DNA of 64,000 bases. Source: Candidatus Centipeda massiliensis. GTDB taxonomy: Bacteria; Bacillota; Negativicutes; Selenomonadales; Selenomonadaceae. Shown here piece after piece: positions 35,819 through 43,059 of the stretch. The first letter of the stretch is position 1; each line of letters begins with the position of its first letter. A program made the translations under genes and the position numbers. Location: NCBI RefSeq assembly GCF_900290285.1, contig NZ_LT985754.1, forward strand, positions 573,855 through 637,854. The letters are read 5' to 3'. A model generated the notes under the pieces. It saw only the letters and a list, made by a program, of their open reading frames with translations, had not been told where the DNA came from and did not search any database.

Positions 35819-38553
35819 AGCAGCTCTCAATCATCCTCACAGTGACAGGAGACGGAGCATATCTGCGTGAGACGGCGGAGGCGGCACTTGCCGCTGCCTC
35901 CGCTCTTCGTGTGGAGACGGAGCTGATCGTCGCACTGCATACAGCGCGGGAAAAGGCGATGCGCAAGCAGCTTCGTCACCTGCCGTGTCGTCTGTGTGCA
36001 TCGGACACGGCTTCCCCCGCAGCCCTCTGCAATGCTGGCGAACGCGCGGCGAAGGGACAGTACCTCCTCTTTTTGGAGGAGGGCGTGATCCTCACAGAGG
36101 AGGGGCTGCGAAAGATGCTCGAAACCCTCCTGCTAGATGATGAGATTGCTGCGGTCGGCCCCTTCTGCAACCGTACAAATTTCGCATGGCAATACATCAA
36201 TGCGGAGGCGATGGAGGAGCAAGGGGAGCATCCGACGGACTGGGTGCGGACGACATTGACGGGCGCGACGGAGAGCCTGTTCCTTGAGGGCTTTGCGCTG
36301 CTCGTTCGCCGCTCTGCCTTTCAGGCGGTGCAGGGCTTCGATGAGGCGTTCACGGGCGGCGGTGCGGATCTCGACCTTTCATTTCGGCTGAAATACGAGG
36401 GATTTCATCTCCTGCGCGCCCCCGTTTATCTTGCGCACAGGGCGGCGAACAGCTGCGAACTCTACGACATGGTGCGCACAGAGGCGCGACCGCTCCTCAT
36501 GGAGCGGTGGGGCATTGACATCGGTCTGCCCGAAACGATATTGCAGGAGCTGCTTGGCGGGATTGTGTGGGCACATGACCTGCCGCTGATCCGCGCAACG
36601 GCGCGCACTGCTCTCTGCAAGGCACCACTTGTGAGCATCATGATCCCGACGTACAACCGCCCCACCTATTTCCGTGAGACGCTCGAGAGTGCACTCTCCC
36701 AGACCTATCCGAACATCGAGGTGATCGTCTGCGACAACTCCACGGATGACCGTACCGAGGAACTGATGCAGGCGTATCGGGCGGATGTGCGTGTGCGCTA
36801 TGTCCGCAACAGAGAGGCAAAGACGAAGGAAGAGAACTTTATGCCGTTCGAGCATCTCGCGCAGGGTGAGTACCTGCAGTGGTGCATGGACGACGATATC
36901 CTTCTGCCGGACAAGATTACGCTCATGGTCGATGCCTTTCTCTCGGAACCGACCGCCACATTGGTTACGTCTGTACGCGGGGTGATTGATGGGGAGGGGC
37001 GGTATCTCGGGCAGTGGCAGGCACCACCCATCTATGGACGATCTGGATGTTTCGCCGGTGCCGTCGTTGGTCGCTCCACACTCAGGAATATGGCAAATTT
37101 TTTGGGTGAACCCTCTGCCGTTCTCTTTCGCCGGTGCGATCTCGTGCATCACTACTGGCGTGCACAGGCGCGTGGCTATCTGACCATCTCGGATTGTGTT
37201 ATGTGGCTGGAACTCCTTGAAAAGGGGGATGCCGTTATCTTCGCACGGCCACTCAGCCTCTATCGGCGACATGAGGGACAGGAGGGCGTTCGGGCGGATA
37301 CGCTGGTACTCAGCCGCATTGAGTGGCGGCGCCTGATTGAGGAATACTGGCGGCGGCGCGTGTTCCTGACCGAGGAGGCGGATTACCGTACCGTCATGGA
37401 TCTTCTGCTGGGATCGGATCGGGAAATGATCGAGCCGTTGCTGGCGCAAGTATCTCCCGAACTGCGCAGAACCTATGAGACGAGCGCCTCGCTACTCCAT
37501 ATTATCCTTATGAATCGTGTTGAGGGGTGTGCGTCCATTCGTCTGGATGCACCGCTGAAACTGCTTGTGGAGCGGGGTTTGATTTCTTTGAGCGGATGTA
37601 CACAGGAGGGCGGCGATCCTCAGATTGCACTCAGCGATGTCATGGATCAGCATGACAGCATACTGTTGATGGAACGTCGCCATATTTGGTGTCGCTCGGA
37701 CAGGAAAGACGTGCTTCTGGCGCTTGCGGCGCGCGGCAATGTCTTCTTGCAGGAGTTTGATGATCATCCAAAGATCCTGAAAGAAATTGCGCAGGAGGGG
37801 CACTTCACCTTCCGCGCTGTCTCTGCCATACAGGCTTCAACGAAATATCTTGCTGATTTCCTGCGTGAGTTCAATCCCCATATCTATCTCTTTGAAAATC
37901 AGCTTGCCTCTCTGCCCGAGCAGCGCATCTACAACATGAAGAATGAACGCGTGACGATCTTCTTTGGCGCGCTGAACCGCCGCCCGGACTGGGAGCCGCT
38001 GATGCCCGCGATCAATGCGGCGATTCGCCGTTACGGCGACCGGCTGCATTTTCATGTCATCTCCGATCATGCCTTTTATGAGGCTCTTGAGACGGAGGAA
38101 AAAGACTTTGCGGGCGGCGTACGGGATGCCGCCATCATTGCCCCGTATGAACGCTATACTGCAGCACTGCACGATGCAGACATAGCCCTCCTGCCGCTGC
38201 GGGATACAGAGTTCAACCGCGCCAAGTCCGATCTGAAGTTCATAGAGGCGGCGGGGCATGGTGCGGTGGCGCTGGCTTCGCCTACGGTTTATGCGGAAAC
38301 GATGCGCGACGGTGAGACGGGGCTGATCTTCCGTAGCCCCGAGGAGTTCGCCGAAAAACTCGATCTGCTGATAGAGCACGCTGATCTCAGACGAACCCTT
38401 GCGGAGCATGCCTATCGCTATGTGGCAGAGCATCGCCTGCTGGAATATCATCTGGACGACTACATCGCCGCCTATCAGGAGATGTTTGCGCGGCGAGAGG
38501 AGCTGGAACGCGACAGACGCGCCCGTATCGCGAAATTTTTCCCGCATTTGTAG
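35815..38553 (+). CDS. Three-domain glycosyltransferase: GT2-like, GT2, GT-B
   Basis: 912 residues. Domain 1 (1-260) has a GT2 fold (SIILTVTGDGAYLRETAEAA) but a non-canonical metal site (FLEEGV) and may be inactive or noncatalytic. Domain 2 (270-540) is a complete GT2 (PLVSIMIPTYNRPTYF, VIVCDNSTDD, WCMDDDILLP). Domain 3 (about 560-912) is GT-B/GT4-like, with LPLRDTEFNRAKSDLKFIEA and AAGHGAVALASPTVYAETM near the nucleotide site. The next gene is a close paralogue lacking domain 3. ATGA overlap with the TPR gene. Confidence 0.8.
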   Translation: MKQLSIILTVTGDGAYLRETAEAALAAASALRVETELIVALHTAREKAMRKQLRHLPCRLCASDTASPAALCNAGERAAKGQYLLFLEEGVILTEEGLRKMLETLLLDDEIAAVGPFCNRTNFAWQYINAEAMEEQGEHPTDWVRTTLTGATESLFLEGFALLVRRSAFQAVQGFDEAFTGGGADLDLSFRLKYEGFHLLRAPVYLAHRAANSCELYDMVRTEARPLLMERWGIDIGLPETILQELLGGIVWAHDLPLIRATARTALCKAPLVSIMIPTYNRPTYFRETLESALSQTYPNIEVIVCDNSTDDRTEELMQAYRADVRVRYVRNREAKTKEENFMPFEHLAQGEYLQWCMDDDILLPDKITLMVDAFLSEPTATLVTSVRGVIDGEGRYLGQWQAPPIYGRSGCFAGAVVGRSTLRNMANFLGEPSAVLFRRCDLVHHYWRAQARGYLTISDCVMWLELLEKGDAVIFARPLSLYRRHEGQEGVRADTLVLSRIEWRRLIEEYWRRRVFLTEEADYRTVMDLLLGSDREMIEPLLAQVSPELRRTYETSASLLHIILMNRVEGCASIRLDAPLKLLVERGLISLSGCTQEGGDPQIALSDVMDQHDSILLMERRHIWCRSDRKDVLLALAARGNVFLQEFDDHPKILKEIAQEGHFTFRAVSAIQASTKYLADFLREFNPHIYLFENQLASLPEQRIYNMKNERVTIFFGALNRRPDWEPLMPAINAAIRRYGDRLHFHVISDHAFYEALETEEKDFAGGVRDAAIIAPYERYTAALHDADIALLPLRDTEFNRAKSDLKFIEAAGHGAVALASPTVYAETMRDGETGLIFRSPEEFAEKLDLLIEHADLRRTLAEHAYRYVAEHRLLEYHLDDYIAAYQEMFARREELERDRRARIAKFFPHL

Positions 38554-38643
38554 ACGGCTGTGGGAGCGGCGAAAGATAAGGAAACACGGATAAAACAGAG
38601 AATGATGAAGGGGCAGGGATCTCCTGCAGAGGAGGTTAAAATT

Positions 38644-40335
38644 ATGGGCGGTTTCAGTATCATCCTCACAGTGACAGGGGACGGGACATATCTGCGTGAG
38701 ACGGCGGAGGCGGCACTTGCCGCTGCCTCCGCTCTTCGTGTGGAAACGGAGCTGATCGTTGCACTGCATACAGGGCGGGAAAAGGCGATGCGCAAACAGC
38801 TTCGTCACCTGCCGTGTCGTCTGTGTGCATCGGACACGGCTTCCTCCGCAGCCCTCTGCAACGCTGGCGAACGCGCGGCGAAGGGACGGCACCTCCTCTT
38901 TCTGGAGGAGGGTGTGCTCCTCACAGAGGAGGGGCTGCGAAAGATGCTCGAAACCCTCCTGCTAGATGATGAGATCGCTGCGGTCGGCCCCTTCTGCAAC
39001 CGTACAAATTTCGCATGGCAGTACATCAATGCGGAGGCGATGGAGGAGCAAGGGGAGCATCCGGCGGACTGGGTGCGGACGACTCTGACAGGCGCGACGG
39101 AGAGCTTGTTCCTTGAGGGCTTTGCGCTGCTCGTGCGCCGCTCTGCCTTTCAGGCGGTGCAGGGCTTCGATGAGGCGTTCACGGTCGGCGGTGCGGATCT
39201 CGACCTTTCATTTCGGCTGAAATACGAGGGCTTTCATCTCCTGCGTACCCCTGTTTATCTTGCGCATAGGGCGGCGAACAGCTGCGAACTCTACGACATG
39301 GTGCGCACAGAGGCGCGGCCGCTCCTCATGGAGCGGTGGGGCATTGACATCGGTCTGCCCGAAACGATATTGCAGGAGACGCTTGGCAGGATTGTGTGGA
39401 CACACAATCTGCCGCTGATCCGCGCAACGGCGCGTACTGCCCTCTGCAAGGCGCCGCTCGTCAGCATCATGATCCCGACGTACAACCGCCCTTCCTATTT
39501 CCATGAGACGCTCGAGAGTGCGCTCTCTCAGACCTATCCGAACGTCGAAGTGATCGTCTGCGACAACTCCACGGATGACCGCACCGAGGAACTGATGCAG
39601 GCGTATCGGGCGGATGTGCGTGTGCGCTATGTCCGCAACAGAGAGGCAAAGACGAAGGAAGAGAACTTTATGCCGTTCGAGCATCTCGCGCAGGGTGAGT
39701 ACCTGCAGTGGTGCATGGACGACGATATCCTTCTGCCGGACAAGATTACGCTCATGGTCGATGCCTTTCTCTCGGAACCGACCGTCACATTGGTTACGTC
39801 TGTACGCGGGGTGATTGATGGGGAGGGGCGGTATCTCGGGCAGTGGAAGGGGCTGCCGCCTATCTGCGGGACTTATGGATGCTTTAGTGGTGCGACAATC
39901 GGTCATGCAATGCTCATGGAGCTTGGGAACTTCTTGGGCGAACCCTCTGCCGTTCTCTTTCGTCGGCGTGACCTCGTGCATCACTACTGGCGTGCACAGG
40001 CGCGTGGCTATCAATGTATATCGGACTGCGTCATGTGGCTGGAACTCCTTGAAAAGGGGGATGCCGTTATCTTTGCACGGCCGCTCAGCCTCTTTCGTAT
40101 GCATGGCGGACAGGAGGGAAGGCAGGCGGATTCGGTTGTCCGTGGGATCCTTGAGTGGTGGCGTCTCGTTGACGATTATTGGCACAGGCGCATATTCCTG
40201 ACGCACGAGGAGGATTATCGGTTTGTCCAGAACGATATGAGGTTGAGCGCCAAGAAAACAGTTGATCCGCTGCTTCCGCAGATATCCCCCGAACTGAGAA
40301 GAGCGTATGAGATGGAGGAGATTTCCCGTATCTAA
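38644..40335 (+). CDS. GT2-GT2 glycosyltransferase, truncated paralogue of the preceding gene
   Basis: 563 residues. Near-identical to the first 540 residues of the upstream protein, including long nearly identical DNA stretches (for example 39601-39780 against 36781-36960), but without the GT-B domain. GT2 motifs at 270 onward are complete (VIVCDNSTDD, CMDDDILLP). Sequence similarity drops sharply after about residue 395. ATG 38644 has AGAGGAGG upstream; the 90-base gap after the previous stop is the only gap in the operon. The stop codon TAA merges with a MITE-end remnant. Confidence 0.82.
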   Translation: MGGFSIILTVTGDGTYLRETAEAALAAASALRVETELIVALHTGREKAMRKQLRHLPCRLCASDTASSAALCNAGERAAKGRHLLFLEEGVLLTEEGLRKMLETLLLDDEIAAVGPFCNRTNFAWQYINAEAMEEQGEHPADWVRTTLTGATESLFLEGFALLVRRSAFQAVQGFDEAFTVGGADLDLSFRLKYEGFHLLRTPVYLAHRAANSCELYDMVRTEARPLLMERWGIDIGLPETILQETLGRIVWTHNLPLIRATARTALCKAPLVSIMIPTYNRPSYFHETLESALSQTYPNVEVIVCDNSTDDRTEELMQAYRADVRVRYVRNREAKTKEENFMPFEHLAQGEYLQWCMDDDILLPDKITLMVDAFLSEPTVTLVTSVRGVIDGEGRYLGQWKGLPPICGTYGCFSGATIGHAMLMELGNFLGEPSAVLFRRRDLVHHYWRAQARGYQCISDCVMWLELLEKGDAVIFARPLSLFRMHGGQEGRQADSVVRGILEWWRLVDDYWHRRIFLTHEEDYRFVQNDMRLSAKKTVDPLLPQISPELRRAYEMEEISRI

Positions 40336-40350
40336 GGAACTACTGATACA
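40336..40350. repeat. Possible MITE end remnant
   Basis: GGAACTACTGATACA matches the element's terminal repeat at 12 of 15 positions and directly follows the TAA stop of the last glycosyltransferase gene. No second end is visible nearby. Confidence 0.4.
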
Positions 40351-40394
40351 GTCAACACGGTATATTGTTTTTATCTCCGTTTGATGATAGCCCA

Positions 40395-40423
40395 TTGACA
40401 GTAGTAGACACGGCTCTTATAAT
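40395..40423 (+). promoter_or_regulatory. Consensus sigma-70 promoter of the cold-shock gene
   Basis: Perfect TTGACA (40395-40400), 17-base spacer, TATAAT (40418-40423). Leader of about 70 bases. Confidence 0.88.
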
Positions 40424-40499
40424 AAAGACAAGCATACGTGCGAGGCAGGAGAGATACTGGTTGTCACAGTATTTCTCCAACAGTGAAAGGAGAGCCGAT

Positions 40500-40700
40500 A
40501 TGACGGGCAAAGTAAAATGGTTCAGCGCGGATAAGGGATACGGATTTATCTCCCGCGCGGACGGCGACGACGTGTTCGTGCATTTTTCTTCGATCCAAGG
40601 TGAGGGATATAAGACACTCAGCGAAGGTCAGGAAGTCGAATTCGACATCGTCGAAGGTGCGCGTGGTCCACAAGCGGACAACGTGGTCAAAAAGGAATAA
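40500..40700 (+). CDS. Cold-shock-domain RNA chaperone
   Basis: 66 residues, one OB-fold. RNP1 is KGYGFISR and RNP2 is VFVHFSSI; the protein starts [13 protein letters not shown]. It binds single-stranded RNA/DNA and melts secondary structure. Strong ribosome-binding site GAAAGGAGAG, perfect promoter and its own terminator indicate an abundant monocistronic product. An upstream in-frame extension is rejected because it runs over the promoter region. Confidence 0.95.
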   Translation: MTGKVKWFSADKGYGFISRADGDDVFVHFSSIQGEGYKTLSEGQEVEFDIVEGARGPQADNVVKKE

Positions 40701-40713
40701 AATCCAAGGTTTG

Positions 40714-40744
40714 AAAAGCCCGGCTTACACAGCGGGCTTTTTCA
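40714..40744 (+). terminator. Intrinsic terminator after the cold-shock gene
   Basis: Stem AAGCCCG/CGGGCTT (40716-40722 with 40733-40739) followed by TTTC. Confidence 0.85.
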
Positions 40745-40891
40745 TTTGCGAAAAACGTGGATGGCATGGAAAAATCAGAATTTAGGGAAATTACCATTCT
40801 TTTGCAGGTTTTTTGATGATCGCGTCGAAATAGGTAGATAAAAGGGGGGCGAGAGAAGTTCGCTCCTGTGAATAGAAAGGGGCTGTGTTTC

Positions 40892-41437
40892 ATGGCTGCA
40901 TTCACGATTCGGGGAAAGAATGTCGAGGTTACACCGGCACTGCGGGACTATGTGGAGAAGCGGGTCGGCAAGATTACGAAGTACTTTGAGAACGTTGGGG
41001 AGATCTCGGTACTGCTCTCGGTGGAGGGGAACCATCACAAGGTAGAGGTAACGGCTCCCATCGTGCGCGGGGTTCTGCTGCGCGGCGAGGAGCATTCAGA
41101 GGATATGTACAGCTCCATCGATCTCGTCATTGAGAAATTGGAACGCCAGATTCGCAAGCAGAAGACGAAGCTGGAGCGCCGTTTCCGTCATGGCGGGTTC
41201 AAGGCAGAGGCGGTCGAGACATTCAGCCAACCCGTGCCGGAGGAGGATGATGTCTTCCCCGTTGTCAAGACGAAGCACTTTGCCCTGCAGCCGATGGATG
41301 TGCAGGAGGCGATCATGCAGATGAATCTGCTGAATCACCACTTCTTCGTCTTCCGCAACGCAGAGACCTCGGAGGTGAATGTTGTCTACAGCCGCAACGA
41401 TGGAAAGTATGCCTTGATCGAGGTTGAGGAAGGTTAA
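40892..41437 (+). CDS. hpf: Long-form ribosome hibernation-promoting factor
   Basis: 181 residues. The N-terminal domain (FTIRGKNVEVTPALRDYVEK...DLVIEKLERQIRKQK) binds the decoding centre. The C-terminal domain (VVKTKHFALQPMDVQEAIMQ) dimerises to join two ribosomes as a 100S particle in stationary phase. Typical length for long HPF of Firmicutes. ATG 40892 follows GAAAGGGG; an in-frame GTG eight codons upstream is less likely. Monocistronic with a terminator. Confidence 0.93.
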   Translation: MAAFTIRGKNVEVTPALRDYVEKRVGKITKYFENVGEISVLLSVEGNHHKVEVTAPIVRGVLLRGEEHSEDMYSSIDLVIEKLERQIRKQKTKLERRFRHGGFKAEAVETFSQPVPEEDDVFPVVKTKHFALQPMDVQEAIMQMNLLNHHFFVFRNAETSEVNVVYSRNDGKYALIEVEEG

Positions 41438-41455
41438 CTGACTTGCGGAGATTGG

Positions 41456-41497
41456 GGGACGGTTGCGCCGTACGGTGCGCGGCCGTCCTCTTTTTTC
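41456..41497 (+). terminator. Intrinsic terminator after hpf
   Basis: GGACGG/CCGTCC outer stem with an inner GC-rich stem-loop, then TCTTTTTT. Confidence 0.85.
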
Positions 41498-41561
41498 CGT
41501 TTTCATACGTTTTGTGTTATGATAGGGGGCGGTAAAACTCTCTATGGCATTGGGGGAATAT

Positions 41562-42854
41562 ATGCGTAAAATCTATATGATTCATCAGTGGGTAAGCCTC
41601 GTCTGCGCGCTCTTTCTGCTGCTGCTGACGCTGACGGGACTGCCGCTGCTCTTTCGCGGTGAAATCAACGCATGGAACACGGTGAATATGCCGCAGCGCG
41701 GAGAGTCCATGCCGCTCCGTGCGATCTGGCAGGCACTGCCGGCGGGGACGGCGGCGGTGACAGCGGCATTTCCGGAAAAGGAGATCCTCGGTGTTACGCC
41801 TGATGGATCGGACGGGACGCTTTACTTTCTCGTCAAGGATCGCAGCGGCAAGGCTGGGCGCTCCCACATGCGCATGGGCGGCGAGCAGATCATGTACGAT
41901 GTACGCACGGGTACGGTCTTTAACCGCAGGGAGCGCATCTACCGCTCCGAGGCGGTGCAGGAGTTCATGCATACGATGCACGTCCTCCATGTCCGCATGG
42001 GGATGGAGGAGGGCGGGCGTGACTTCCTCGCCGTGATGTGCGTCCTCTCCGTAATCTCCGTTGTGAGCGGTGTCTATCTCTACCTGCCGATGATGAAGAG
42101 CATGGCATTCGGTACGCGCAGGCGAAAGAGCAGCCGCCTCTTTTGGTCGGACTGGCATAAGATCACGTCCGTATTTGCGGGTACATGGGCAGTCGTCATG
42201 TGTGTGAGCGGTGTCTTTATCGTTCTATACTCCATCGGGATACGGGATTATCACCGCACAGCACATACGCTTGCGACGGAACATTTCGCCGCTGTGGAGC
42301 AGAGTGCGGCGACGATTCCGGCGGCAGAGGCGCTGGAACGGATTCAGGCGCATTTCCCGCAGAAAGACGTGATCTCCATGCGGCTTCCTGCGGGGGAGAA
42401 TGGCTATTATATCTTTCAGGCAGCCGACCCCACTGTGCGCGCGACGGATTTCGCGCTGGGCGAGCAGGTCTATCTGCCGGCGGGCGGCGGGGAGCCGTTC
42501 TTCGTGCCCGTGCCCGCATGGCTGCAGGCGGCGCCGTTTTTCCTGAATTTGCACATTCACAATCACGAGCTGACGGCGGAAAAGATCTTCTGGGCGCTGC
42601 TGATCCTCATGACAGCAGCGATGATCGTCACGGGGATTGTCCTCTGGCTGACGCGTTGGCGCAGCCGTATCTCGCAAGCCGCAGAGATCGCTGTGCAGAA
42701 ACGGACCAATGCGGCATGGGAGGAACCGGCGCGCGTCGCGCTGCTGAGTTTAGTCATATTCATCGCACCGATGTACGGCCGCCTGGGAGAGGGTATTGCC
42801 CTTGCACTGAGCGCGTATCTGATCGTTTATTTTGTGCGCGCAGTGCGCAGGTGA
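41562..42854 (+). CDS. PepSY-associated TM-helix protein
   Basis: 430 residues. Four main membrane segments: near 10-35, 155-175, 205-225 and 350-375, plus a C-terminal pair. The start MRKIYMIHQWVSLVCALFLL and the histidine-rich helices (EFMHTMHVLHVRMGMEEGG, DWHKITSVFAGTWAV) are typical of PepSY_TM proteins, some of which act as flavin- or iron-linked membrane reductases. It may therefore take part in metal or electron transfer; the substrate is unknown. ATG 41562 follows GGGGGA at a short spacing. Confidence 0.82.
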   Translation: MRKIYMIHQWVSLVCALFLLLLTLTGLPLLFRGEINAWNTVNMPQRGESMPLRAIWQALPAGTAAVTAAFPEKEILGVTPDGSDGTLYFLVKDRSGKAGRSHMRMGGEQIMYDVRTGTVFNRRERIYRSEAVQEFMHTMHVLHVRMGMEEGGRDFLAVMCVLSVISVVSGVYLYLPMMKSMAFGTRRRKSSRLFWSDWHKITSVFAGTWAVVMCVSGVFIVLYSIGIRDYHRTAHTLATEHFAAVEQSAATIPAAEALERIQAHFPQKDVISMRLPAGENGYYIFQAADPTVRATDFALGEQVYLPAGGGEPFFVPVPAWLQAAPFFLNLHIHNHELTAEKIFWALLILMTAAMIVTGIVLWLTRWRSRISQAAEIAVQKRTNAAWEEPARVALLSLVIFIAPMYGRLGEGIALALSAYLIVYFVRAVRR

Positions 42855-42867
42855 CGACAGGAGTAAA

Positions 42868-43028
42868 GGAATCGCTGATAAAATGAAGTCCGTCAGATTG
42901 GCGTAGATTTTTTGTCCGAACAAGGAGGCAAACCGGACGCATAGCAAAAGCTATGTGGAGGATTTGCCGACGAAGTGCGGGCAAAAAAGATACGCTAAGA
43001 TGGCGCGGCTGAATTTATCAGTGCTTCC
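42868..43028. repeat. MITE-like palindromic element, copy 2
   Basis: 161 bp, ends GGAATCGCTGATAAA and TTTATCAGTGCTTCC. Same layout as copy 1, but the internal stems are GGCAAA/TTTGCC and GCATAGC/GCTATG(T): both arms changed together. It lies between the PepSY-TM and Ca2+-ATPase genes. Confidence 0.85.
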
Positions 43029-43059
43029 TGAACGCTCCGATTTTGGGAAGGGGATACAG

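Noticed and set aside
40365..40499. Upstream extension of the cold-shock protein
   Set aside because: It would be translated across a perfect sigma-70 promoter; cold-shock proteins start at MTGKVKWF.
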